A stretch of 64,000 nt of DNA from Pantoea sp. CCBC3-3-1 (GTDB taxonomy: Bacteria; Pseudomonadota; Gammaproteobacteria; Enterobacterales; Enterobacteriaceae). Below the pieces are notes generated by a model. It was not told the origin of the DNA. It made no database searches and was given only the letters and a program-made list of their open reading frames with translations. Location of the stretch: positions 3,968,001 through 4,032,000 of the forward strand of contig NZ_CP034363.1 of the NCBI RefSeq assembly GCF_007981265.1. Direction: 5' to 3'. This document shows positions 29,225-37,680 of this stretch, one piece after another. Made by a program: the position numbers and the translations under genes. Position 1 is the first letter of the stretch. Every line of letters begins with the position of its first letter.

Positions 29225-30244
29225 ATGGCCACCATTAAGGATGTTGCCAGGCTTTCTGGCGTTTCTGTCGCAACGGTCTCACGTGTTATCAATAACTCGC
29301 CGAAGGCCAGCGAGGCGTCACGACTGGCCGTTAACAGCGCAATGGAACAGCTACAGTATCATCCAAATGCCAATGCGCGTGCGCTGGCCCAGCAGTCTAC
29401 GGAAACCATGGGGCTGGTTGTCGGTGATGTTTCCGATCCGTTTTTTGGCGCCATGGTGAAAGCCGTTGAACAGGTCGCCTATGAAACCGGCAACTTTTTA
29501 CTGATTGGCAACGGCTACCATCAGGAGCAGAAAGAGCGTCAGGTTATTGAACAGCTCATTCGCCATCGCTGCGGCGCGCTGGTGGTGCATACCAAAAAAA
29601 TCCCCGATGCCGATCTGGTGCCGCTCATGAAGCAGATTCCAGGCATGGTGCTGATTAACCGCCTGCTGCCCGGCTTTGAAAAACGCTGTATCGCGCTGGA
29701 TGACCGCTACGGTGCCTGGCTGGCGACCCGCCATTTGATCCAGCAGGGCCATCAAAATATTGCCTTTATCTGTTCGACCCACCCGATTTCCGATGCGGAA
29801 GATCGCCTGCAAGGCTATTACGATGCGCTGCGGGAGCACAACCTGCCCTGTAACGATCGGCTGGTCGCCCTGGGCGAGCCGGATGAAATCGGCGGCGAGC
29901 AGGCGATGACCGAGCTGCTTGGACGCGGCAAACCTTTTACCGCTGTCGCCTGTTATAACGATTCGATGGCAGCTGGCGCACTGGCGGTATTGAGTGATAA
30001 CGGCATCAACGTGCCGGAAGAGATGTCGCTGATTGGCTTTGATGATGTGCTGGTTTCGCGCTACGTGCGCCCCAGACTGACCACGGTACGCTACCCGATT
30101 GTCACCATGGCTCAGCAGGCCGCAGAATTGGCCCTGGCCCTGGCAAATAATCAGCCGCTGCCCGAGGTGACCAACATGTTCAGCCCGACGCTGGTACGTC
30201 GTCATTCCGTCGGCGCGCCCGGCCTGGTGCGGACAGAGTCATAA
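29225..30244 (+). CDS. galR: Galactose operon repressor GalR
   Basis: LacI-family transcription factor, 339 aa (E. coli 343), that represses gal genes and releases DNA on binding galactose. N-terminal HTH MATIKDVARLSGVSVATVSR, hinge helix in LQYHPNANARALAQQ, then the periplasmic-binding-like core with GLVVGDVSDPFFGAMVKAVE, ALDDRYGAWLATRHLIQQGH and LIGFDDVLVSRYVRPRLTTV. The order galR-lysA-lysR is that of E. coli. Convergent with lysA across a 24-bp gap. Confidence 0.96.
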   Translation: MATIKDVARLSGVSVATVSRVINNSPKASEASRLAVNSAMEQLQYHPNANARALAQQSTETMGLVVGDVSDPFFGAMVKAVEQVAYETGNFLLIGNGYHQEQKERQVIEQLIRHRCGALVVHTKKIPDADLVPLMKQIPGMVLINRLLPGFEKRCIALDDRYGAWLATRHLIQQGHQNIAFICSTHPISDAEDRLQGYYDALREHNLPCNDRLVALGEPDEIGGEQAMTELLGRGKPFTAVACYNDSMAAGALAVLSDNGINVPEEMSLIGFDDVLVSRYVRPRLTTVRYPIVTMAQQAAELALALANNQPLPEVTNMFSPTLVRRHSVGAPGLVRTES

Positions 30245-30268
30245 AGCGCTGCCGCACCGGATAAGCCG

Positions 30269-31522
30269 TTACATTTCCAGCGCCAGCAGTTCCTGCACGG
30301 TTTGCGCACGACGGATCTGACGCGGCTGGCCATTTTCAAACAGCACCTCCGGCAGCAGCGGCCGGCTGTTGTAATTTGAAGACATCGATGCGCCATAAGC
30401 GCCGGTATCGTGGAATACCAGATAGTCGCCAGGTTTCACCTTTGGCAGCGCACGCGTTTCCACTTTTCCGCCTTCCAGCTGGGTAAAGACGTCGCCGGAT
30501 TCGCACAGTGGCCCCGCCACCACGCAGTCTACGGTATCGTCGCCTTCCAACTCGCGCCCATCTCCCGCAATCGCAGAGATGTGATGGTAGCTGCCATACA
30601 TTGCCGGACGCATCAGGTCGTTAAAACCTGCGTCAACCAGCACAAAATGACGGCTTCCCATGTTCTTGACGGCTCTTACCTGAGAAATTAGCACGCCTGA
30701 TTCGGCAACAAGGAAACGGCCAGGTTCGATTTCCAGCTTCACCGCATGTCCCAGATGCCGTGCAATGCGCTGACGAGCAGCATCCCACAGGCCAAAATAG
30801 TGTTCAGTATCAATAGATTCTTCGCCAAAGTGATACGGAATCGACAGGCCACCGCCGGCTGATATCGCCTCCAAATCCTGACCGAAGTTCACCACCAGAT
30901 CGACCATCGCTTCGCAAACCTGCTGCAAATGCCCATAATCTACGCCCGAACCGATATGCATATGAATGCCTGCCAGCTTCAGCTGATAGCGCTGAATAGC
31001 TTCCAGCGCTAACGCCAGATCGCCATGCCAGATGCCGTGCTTGCTGTTTTCGCCGCCGGTATTGGTTTTTTGGCTGTGTCCGTGACCAAAACCTGGATTG
31101 ACCCGCAGCCAGACCGAATGGCCGGCTGAAACCTGACCCAGCTGGTGCAGCATATCAACTGAACCCGCATTGACCGGGATTTGCAGTTCCGCCAGGCGAG
31201 CCAGTGTTGGCGTATCCAGCACGTCTGCGGTAAACACGATTTCATCTCCGCCAGGCTGGAAACCGGCCACCAGCGCGCGCTCAATCTCACCAAGGGACAC
31301 TGAATCCACCTTTACGCCTGCCGCCTTCATCAGCCGCAGAATGTGAATATTTGAACAGGCTTTCTGCGCGAAACGCACCACGTCAAACTGCTGAAGCTGA
31401 GCGATGCGCTCGTTGATAACCGCCGCGTCGTAAGCCCAAACCGGGCCGCCATACTGCCGTGCTAAAGATAAAAGGTTGTCGCGGGTCAGCGCGGTTTCAG
31501 TGTTGTTAAGAGGCCGTGGCAT
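30269..31522 (-). CDS. lysA: Diaminopimelate decarboxylase
   Basis: PLP enzyme of fold type III that decarboxylates meso-diaminopimelate to L-lysine, the last step of lysine synthesis. 417 aa (E. coli 420). PLP lysine K54 in FAQKACSNIHILRL, glycine loop in SAGGGLSIPYH, EPGRFLVAESGVL, and the active-site Cys in GPLCESGDVF. Divergent from lysR, whose product activates it in response to diaminopimelate; the roughly 120-bp shared gap should hold the LysR site. Confidence 0.97.
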   Translation of the reverse strand: MPRPLNNTETALTRDNLLSLARQYGGPVWAYDAAVINERIAQLQQFDVVRFAQKACSNIHILRLMKAAGVKVDSVSLGEIERALVAGFQPGGDEIVFTADVLDTPTLARLAELQIPVNAGSVDMLHQLGQVSAGHSVWLRVNPGFGHGHSQKTNTGGENSKHGIWHGDLALALEAIQRYQLKLAGIHMHIGSGVDYGHLQQVCEAMVDLVVNFGQDLEAISAGGGLSIPYHFGEESIDTEHYFGLWDAARQRIARHLGHAVKLEIEPGRFLVAESGVLISQVRAVKNMGSRHFVLVDAGFNDLMRPAMYGSYHHISAIAGDGRELEGDDTVDCVVAGPLCESGDVFTQLEGGKVETRALPKVKPGDYLVFHDTGAYGASMSSNYNSRPLLPEVLFENGQPRQIRRAQTVQELLALEM

Positions 31523-31645
31523 GAAAATTCTCCTGAGATGAATAGCGCTATTACGCCACGGCGGAAAACGGATTGAAAATATCTGTTTTAGCGCAGTCTA
31601 TTCATTCATGATATGGATAATCGTTTTTCGCCCTCAGGAACTATT

Positions 31646-32566
31646 ATGGCTGGCATCACGCTGCGACATATTGAGATCTTTCATGCGGTAATCGCCACCG
31701 GTAATCTGACCGAAGCCGCTGCAATGCTGCAAACGTCGCAGCCAACCGTCAGCCGCGAGCTGGCTCGCTTCGAAAAGCTGGCGGGTCTGAAGCTGTTCGA
31801 TCGGGTGCGTGGCCGCCTGCAACCTACCGTTCAGGGCCTGCATCTTTTTGAAGAGGTGCAGCGTTCCTGGTATGGCCTGGACAGAATCATTAGTGCGGCG
31901 GAAGGACTACGGCAGTTTAAACAGGGTGAACTCTCCGTTGCCTGCCTGCCGGTATTTTCACAGTCGCTGCTGCCGTTACTCTGCCAGCCTTTTTTACAGC
32001 ACTACCCGGACGTCAGCCTGAATATTATTCCTCAGGAATCCCCCCTGCTGGAGGAGTGGCTGTCGGCGCAGCGCTACGATTTAGGGTTAATCGAAACCAG
32101 CCATATCCCAGCGGGCACTGAGCGTACCGAGCTGTTTACCGGAAATGAAGTTTGCGTTCTTCCGCAGGATCATCACCTGGCTGAAAAAACCAGCCTGACG
32201 CCACAGGATTTTGCCGGACAAAACTATATCAGCCTGTCGCGCACCGACAGCTACCGGCAACTGCTGGATCAGCTGTTCAATGAACATGGCGTTCAGCGCA
32301 GAATGGTCATGGAAACGCACAGCGCGGCATCGGTTTGCGCCATGGTCAGAGCGGGCGTGGGCGTGTCGATCGTTAATCCGCTCACCGCGCTGGATTATGC
32401 CACCAGCGGCGTGGTAATCCGCCGCTTCAGCATTGATGTGCCTTTTACCGTGAGTTTGATCCGCCCACGGCATCGCCCTTCTTCCGCGCTGGTTGAGGCA
32501 TTCAGCACGCATTTGCAGCAGCACATCAGCCTGTTCAACCAGCGCCTTCAGACGTTATTACATTAA
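31646..32566 (+). CDS. lysR: LysR, activator of lysA
   Basis: Founding member of the LysR family, 306 aa. N-terminal winged HTH MAGITLRHIEIFHAV...TEAAAMLQTSQPTVSRELAR and a diaminopimelate-responsive effector domain with LPVFSQSLLPLLCQPFLQHY and SLSRTDSYRQLLDQLF. ATG at 31646 is chosen over an ATG 33 bases upstream: AGGA lies 7 nt before it and the N terminus then aligns with the E. coli protein. The last 4 bases overlap the end of the convergent MFS gene. Confidence 0.95.
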   Translation: MAGITLRHIEIFHAVIATGNLTEAAAMLQTSQPTVSRELARFEKLAGLKLFDRVRGRLQPTVQGLHLFEEVQRSWYGLDRIISAAEGLRQFKQGELSVACLPVFSQSLLPLLCQPFLQHYPDVSLNIIPQESPLLEEWLSAQRYDLGLIETSHIPAGTERTELFTGNEVCVLPQDHHLAEKTSLTPQDFAGQNYISLSRTDSYRQLLDQLFNEHGVQRRMVMETHSAASVCAMVRAGVGVSIVNPLTALDYATSGVVIRRFSIDVPFTVSLIRPRHRPSSALVEAFSTHLQQHISLFNQRLQTLLH

Positions 32567-33726
32567 GCGCGAGCGGGTTGAGGTTTGCCGCCAGCGCGAC
32601 GAAAAGTCAGCAGGCAGACAAGCAAACCGGCCACCGCCAGCACTGCGGCAGCAACCGGCACGGAAGTCAGGCCATAGCCGCCGGCAATCACCGCGCCGCC
32701 AGCCCAGGCACCAAAGGCATTACCAATGTTAAACGCGGAGATATTAAGCGTGGAAACCAGATTCGGCGCATCTTTGCCGTGACGAACCACGTTGATCTGC
32801 AAGCCGGGCACGGTAGCAAAAGTGGCCATCGCCCAGAGGAAAAGCGTCACCTCCGCCAGCCACAGCGCATGGCTGGTCCAGCTGAAAAGCAGCGAAAACA
32901 CCGCAATCAGCGAAAAGCTGAGGATCAGGCTGAAAGAGACTTTCCAGTCCGCCAGTTTCCCGCCCAGAATATTGCCGACCGTCAGTCCGCCGCCGATCAG
33001 GAACAGCGTCCAGCTCACACCCTTATCGCTCATGCCCGTTACCTGTAGTAGTAGCGGTGCGATATAGCTGAACAGCGCAAACATCGCGGCGGCAAAGAAA
33101 ACCGTCATCAGCAGCGACAGCCAGAGCTTGCCGTTTGCCAGCGCACCGATTTCGCTTGCCAGGTTCACCGGCTTCTCGTCACGATTGGTGGGCAGGCTGA
33201 CAATTAAAGCAATAAAGGCGAGCACGCCAATCACCGCCACCCCCCAGAAAGTGGCACGCCAGCCAAACAGCTGCCCAAACCAGGTGCCGAGCGGCACGCC
33301 CAGCACGTTAGCCAACGTTAAACCGGTAAACATCAGCGCCACCGCAGAGGCCTGCTTGCCTGGCGCAACCAGACTTGCCGCGACCACGGAACCAATGCCG
33401 AAAAAGGCACCGTGACACAGCGCGGTGATTATCCTGGCCATCATTAACAGGTTGTAGCTGTAAGCCAGCGCACAAAGCAGGTTGCCGATAATAAAAATGG
33501 ACATCAGCAGAATCAACGTGCGTTTGCGCGGCAGTTTTGCCGTGAGTAATGCCATGATCGGCGCGCCGATTGCCACGCCAAGCGCATAGCCGCTGATTAG
33601 CCAGCCAGCTGAGGGAATCGAGACCCGCAGGTCGCCTGCCACCTCGGGCAACAGGCCCATAATGACAAACTCTGTGGTACCGATAGCGAACGCGCTTAAC
33701 GCCAACGCCAGTAAAGAAACAGGCAT
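32563..33726 (-). CDS. MFS exporter, DHA1 family (YdhP/AraJ-like)
   Basis: Inner-membrane proton-driven transporter of 387 aa with about twelve hydrophobic segments. Family marks are ALSAFAIGTTEFVIMGLLPE in TM1, WLISGYALGVAIGAP in TM2, the RKRTLIL loop of MFS motif A, and HGAFFGIGSVVAASLV in TM4, all close to E. coli YdhP. Likely a drug or metabolite exporter; substrate unknown. In E. coli K-12 the gene next to lysR is ygeA, so this is a local difference. A possible FNR/CRP-like site lies about 90 bp upstream. Confidence 0.85.
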   Translation of the reverse strand: MPVSLLALALSAFAIGTTEFVIMGLLPEVAGDLRVSIPSAGWLISGYALGVAIGAPIMALLTAKLPRKRTLILLMSIFIIGNLLCALAYSYNLLMMARIITALCHGAFFGIGSVVAASLVAPGKQASAVALMFTGLTLANVLGVPLGTWFGQLFGWRATFWGVAVIGVLAFIALIVSLPTNRDEKPVNLASEIGALANGKLWLSLLMTVFFAAAMFALFSYIAPLLLQVTGMSDKGVSWTLFLIGGGLTVGNILGGKLADWKVSFSLILSFSLIAVFSLLFSWTSHALWLAEVTLFLWAMATFATVPGLQINVVRHGKDAPNLVSTLNISAFNIGNAFGAWAGGAVIAGGYGLTSVPVAAAVLAVAGLLVCLLTFRRAGGKPQPARA

Positions 33727-34209
33727 TTCTCACTCTCCAAAAAAAACGATCGTTCTCCCGGCGCTAAAATGCCCCAGGATCGATCAAGGTTGATAAAGTA
33801 TTACAAATGGTAAATTTTGATTCAGATCACAAATATTATTAAATCACAGTTGCTCAATAACTTACAGTACAAGGCTGGCAAAGCACTATTGCTAAAAGAG
33901 CAATAAACTCGCCGAAAATTGCACTTAAGTCTGCAAAAATCGCCATTATCCTGATTTGTCTGCACTCTCCCTCCCCTCACGCCTGGCTATACTTGATTTT
34001 ATTTTACGCACTTTTGTGACGCTTATGGTTAAGTATCAGGCGATACGGGTCGCGATATATTACGGAAAATTATCAATTATCTGATAATCAAGAAACCTGT
34101 TGTCATGTTAAATACATAAAGTTTCATACGTGTTAGCCGATACCTCGATGAAGGATTCAACGGGCGTTAATTGTGCTGTGCCTGATCGATTCATTACCGA
34201 GGAGTAAAG
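33727..34209. other. Divergent intergenic region, 483 bp
   Basis: No gene seen. It is AT-rich and should contain the promoters of the MFS gene (left) and the protease-like lipoprotein gene (right). Two operator-like signals are visible: TTGATTCAGATCAC at 33817-33830, and the perfect inverted repeat ATTATCA-6-TGATAAT at 34069-34088. Confidence 0.5.
33817..33830. promoter_or_regulatory. FNR/CRP-like site candidate
   Basis: TTGATTCAGATCAC fits the FNR consensus TTGAT-N4-ATCAA with one mismatch and one half of the CRP site perfectly (TCACA continues to the right). It lies about 90 bp upstream of the MFS gene. Such short motifs also occur by chance. Confidence 0.3.
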
Positions 34210-34833
34210 ATGCGACTTGCTATCTGTCTGCTGGCCCTGCTGGTTTCCGGATGCTCAGTAGGAAAATATGAGTACAGCAGCGAAGCGGAAAAACGTGTTG
34301 ATATGACAGTGACCGGTATCCCGACCGTACTGGGCGTAGGGACTTTAGGCACCACGATCCCACTGACTTCGCAATACAGCCTGACGGCGGCTCACGTCGC
34401 AAAATATTCACTTTATCGCGTTAAATCCTGGCACCCCGAGTGCGATTTAGCGGTGGTGTACCATAACAACGGCAATATCCCTGCCCCGCAGTTTCGCAAC
34501 GGCCATATGGGGGACAAGATCAACCTGTATGGCTACAGCTTTATTTCAGCGATGCCGGTGGCGTCAAGCGGCACCAACCTGGTTAATACCGGGCTGAATA
34601 ACGGCTACAACAAACTGAGCTGCGTGGTGGTGGCTTCTGACGCTGGCGTGGTTAAAGGCATGTCGGGCGGCGCGGTTTATAACGCTTCGGATGATTCGAT
34701 AGGCGGCGTGATTGTAGGCTATTCCAGCCGTATCAACGACATCAAAACGGGCAAGACATTGTACAAGAACGTGTCGCTCTACGTTCCCTACGCTCGCTTT
34801 AAAGACTGGCTGAATGAGGCGATAAAATCATAG
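34210..34833 (+). CDS. Trypsin-like serine protease lipoprotein
   Basis: 207 aa, exported and lipidated: signal MRLAICLLALLVSGC with Cys15. The mature part carries the three trypsin-family motifs in order: LTAAHVA (His62), CDLAVV (Asp79) and GMSGGAVYN (Ser152), so a functional chymotrypsin-fold triad is plausible. The Asp is unusually close to the His, giving a compact fold. GGAG precedes the ATG by 8 nt. It is a single gene between an exporter and lysS and has no counterpart at this place in E. coli. Target unknown; a non-proteolytic role cannot be excluded. Confidence 0.72.
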   Translation: MRLAICLLALLVSGCSVGKYEYSSEAEKRVDMTVTGIPTVLGVGTLGTTIPLTSQYSLTAAHVAKYSLYRVKSWHPECDLAVVYHNNGNIPAPQFRNGHMGDKINLYGYSFISAMPVASSGTNLVNTGLNNGYNKLSCVVVASDAGVVKGMSGGAVYNASDDSIGGVIVGYSSRINDIKTGKTLYKNVSLYVPYARFKDWLNEAIKS

Positions 34834-34838
34834 TCGTC

Positions 34839-34868
34839 AAAAAAAACCCCACGTGAAAACGCGGGGTT
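34839..34868 (-). terminator. Intrinsic terminator of prfB-lysS
   Basis: Stem of GAACCCCGCG-type / CGTGGGGTT form with an A run of eight on the plus strand, 24 nt beyond the lysS stop. Confidence 0.88.
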
Positions 34869-34892
34869 CAGAGTCCGTCAGCAAGCCGGCTG

Positions 34893-36413
34893 TTATTTTC
34901 CTGAAGGGCGCAGTGCCGGGAACAGGATCACATCACGGATGGTGTGGCTGTTGGTGAACAGCATGACCATACGGTCGATGCCGATGCCCAGACCCGCCGT
35001 TGGCGGCAGACCGTGTTCCAGCGCCGTTACGTAGTCTTCGTCATAGAACATCGCTTCATCGTCACCCGCATCTTTCGCATTAACCTGTTGCAGGAAGCGT
35101 TCAGCCTGATCCTGAGCATCGTTCAGCTCGGAGAAGCCGTTACCGATTTCACGGCCGCCAATGAAGAACTCAAAGCGGTCGGTGATTTCCGGATTCTCGT
35201 CGTTGCGGCGAGCCAGTGGTGACACTTCAGCCGGGTATTCAGTAATGAAGGTTGGCTGGATCAGATGGCTTTCTGCCGTCTCTTCAAAGATCTCAGTGAC
35301 CAGGCGGCCCAGACCCCAGCTCTTCTCAATTTTGATGCCCAGCGACTGCGCAATAACCGCCGCTTTATCAAAATCGTCGAGATCGGCGAGGTTGGTTTCC
35401 GGACGATATTTTTGAATGGCTTCTTTCATCGTCAGTTTGGCAAACGGCTTACCGAAGTCGAACTCCTGCTCGCCGTAAGGCACTACGGTGGTGCCCAGCA
35501 CGTCCTGCGCCAGCGTACGGAACAGGCTTTCGGTCAGTTCGATCAGATCTTTGTAATCCGCATAAGCCATGTAGAGTTCCATCATGGTGAACTCTGGATT
35601 ATGACGTGGCGAGATGCCTTCGTTACGGAAGTTACGGTTGATCTCGAATACGCGATCGAAGCCGCCCACCACCAGGCGCTTCAGATAGAGCTCCGGCGCA
35701 ATACGCAGATACATGTCGATATCCAGCGCATTGTGATGGGTGATGAACGGACGCGCGGAAGCGCCGCCTGGGATCACCTGCATCATTGGGGTTTCCACTT
35801 CCATAAAGTCGCGGCCGACCATGAAGCTGCGGATACCCGCCATAATCTGCGAACGCACTTTAAAGGTGTTGCGTGATTCTTCGTTAGCGATCAGATCCAG
35901 ATAGCGCTGGCGATAGCGCGTTTCCTGATCGGCAAGGCCGTGGAATTTATCCGGCAGCGGACGCAGCGCTTTGGTCAACAGACGCAGTTCACTACAGTGA
36001 ATTGACAGTTCGCCGGTTTTGGTTTTAAACAGCTTACCGCGAGCACCGACGATATCGCCGAGATCCCACTTCTTGAACTGCTCGTTATAGATGCCTTCCG
36101 CCAGGTCATCACGGGAAACGTACAGCTGAATGCGGCCGCCAACGTCCTGAAGCGTGACAAACGACGCTTTGCCCATAATGCGGCGGGTCATCATACGACC
36201 GGCAACGCTGACCTCAACGCCCAGTTCTTCCAGCTCTTCGTTCTCTTTCGCATCATAACCGGCATGCAGCTGGTCAGAAGTGCTGTCGCGACGGAAGTCA
36301 TTTGGAAATGCCACGCCGTTCTCGCGCAGCGCGCTGAGCTTTTCGCGACGCGTTTTCAGTTCGTTATTTAGCTCAACTGCGGCATCAGCGTTCTGCGGTT
36401 GTTGTTCTGACAT
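34893..36413 (-). CDS. lysS: Lysyl-tRNA synthetase (class II)
   Basis: Charges tRNA-Lys; also makes Ap4A. 506 aa (E. coli LysS 505). N-terminal OB-fold anticodon domain with [20 protein letters not shown], then the class II catalytic core: motif 1 in [20 protein letters not shown], motif 2 in [20 protein letters not shown] and motif 3 in [13 protein letters not shown]. Separated from prfB by 9 bp, the same two-gene operon as in E. coli. Only this copy is in the window. Confidence 0.97.
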   Translation of the reverse strand: MSEQQPQNADAAVELNNELKTRREKLSALRENGVAFPNDFRRDSTSDQLHAGYDAKENEELEELGVEVSVAGRMMTRRIMGKASFVTLQDVGGRIQLYVSRDDLAEGIYNEQFKKWDLGDIVGARGKLFKTKTGELSIHCSELRLLTKALRPLPDKFHGLADQETRYRQRYLDLIANEESRNTFKVRSQIMAGIRSFMVGRDFMEVETPMMQVIPGGASARPFITHHNALDIDMYLRIAPELYLKRLVVGGFDRVFEINRNFRNEGISPRHNPEFTMMELYMAYADYKDLIELTESLFRTLAQDVLGTTVVPYGEQEFDFGKPFAKLTMKEAIQKYRPETNLADLDDFDKAAVIAQSLGIKIEKSWGLGRLVTEIFEETAESHLIQPTFITEYPAEVSPLARRNDENPEITDRFEFFIGGREIGNGFSELNDAQDQAERFLQQVNAKDAGDDEAMFYDEDYVTALEHGLPPTAGLGIGIDRMVMLFTNSHTIRDVILFPALRPSGK

Positions 36414-36422
36414 GTCAGTTCC

Positions 36423-37521
36423 TTATAGCCCTGCTTTCAAACTTGCTTCAATGAATCGGTCCAGATCGCCATCCAGTACCGCCTGAGTATTTCGGGTTTC
36501 AACACCGGTGCGCAGATCCTTAATACGGGAATCATCCAGCACATAGGAGCGGATCTGGCTACCCCAACCGATATCGGATTTGTTGTCTTCCAGCGCCTGC
36601 TTCTCAGCATTTTTCTTCTGCATTTCCAGTTCGTAAAGCTTCGCTTTCATCTGCTTCATCGCCTGGTCTTTGTTTTTATGCTGAGAACGGTCGTTCTGGC
36701 ACTGGGTCACGGTATTGGTCGGAATATGGGTAATACGTACCGCAGATTCTGTCCGGTTAACGTGCTGACCACCCGCACCGGAGGCGCGGTAAACGTCAAT
36801 ACGCAGATCGGCCGGGTTAATTTCAATATCGATGTTCTCATCCACTTCCGGATAGATAAACGCGGAGCTGAATGAGGTGTGGCGACGGCCGCCGGAGTCG
36901 AACGGGCTTTTACGCACCAGGCGATGCACGCCGGTTTCGGTACGCAGCCAGCCGAAGGCATAATCACCCATGATGCGCAGCGTAGCGGACTTAATACCGG
37001 CAACGTCGCCTTCAGATTCTTCGATGATTTCGGTTTTGAAGCCCCTGGCTTCTGCCCAGCGCAGATACATGCGAACCAGCATGCTCGCCCAGTCCTGCGC
37101 TTCTGTACCGCCGGAACCGGCCTGAATATCGATGTAGCAATCGGCGCTGTCGTATTCGCCAGAGAACATGCGGCGGAATTCCAGCTCGGCAAGTTTCTTA
37201 TCCAGCCCGTCCAGCTCGGCGACCGCTTCGTTGAAGGTGTCTTCATCATCCGCTTCAACCGCCAGTTCAAGCAGACCCGCAACATCTTCCAGACCCTGGC
37301 TCATCTGATCCAGCGTCTCAACAATGGCTTCCAGTGAGGAGCGTTCTTTACCCAACGCCTGTGCGCGCTCTGGCTCGTTCCACACATCCGGCTGTTCCAG
37401 CTCGGCGTTAACTTCTTCTAAACGTTCTTTCTTGGCATCGTAGTCAAAGATACCCCCTAAGAACGCCGCTGCGCTCAGAGAGATCCTGAATTCGGTTCTT
37501 TACCGGATTAATTTCAAACAT
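36423..37521 (-). CDS. prfB: Peptide chain release factor 2 (programmed +1 frameshift)
   Basis: Recognises UGA and UAA stop codons and triggers peptidyl-tRNA hydrolysis. The frame opens at ATG 37521 ([20 protein letters not shown]...), meets an in-frame TGA at 37446-37444 as codon 26, and continues in the +1 frame to give 365 aa, exactly as in E. coli. SPF codon-recognition motif (RKSPFDSGG) and GGQ catalytic motif ([10 protein letters not shown]) are intact. Coordinates span both frames. Read without the shift, the protein would stop after 25 residues. First gene of prfB-lysS. Confidence 0.97.
37444..37458 (-). promoter_or_regulatory. RF2 programmed frameshift site
   Basis: AGGGGGTATCTTTGAC: an internal Shine-Dalgarno-like AGGGGG three bases before the slippery CTT codon and TGA followed by C, a poor termination context. 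Low RF2 lets the ribosome slip to the +1 frame, making RF2 control its own synthesis. Confidence 0.97.
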
Positions 37522-37680
37522 GATTTAAGATCTTCAACAGACTGGAGTGATCTGTGCAGTTTAACTGAATTTGCGGGTAGTTTGTAGCATTGAAGGTCGG
37601 GATGAGGCTTAAGGCTGAGAGGATATGTCAGTAGCGGCCAGGCTGGCCGCTACGACAGGATAACAGGCGCACTCAGCCAG

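Noticed and set aside
34210..34833. Assignment of the trypsin-like lipoprotein to DegP/HtrA
   Set aside because: No PDZ domain and far too short; only the catalytic motifs are shared.
36423..37385. prfB as a 320-aa protein starting at 37385
   Set aside because: The conserved RF2 start and frameshift signal lie upstream and give the full 365 aa.
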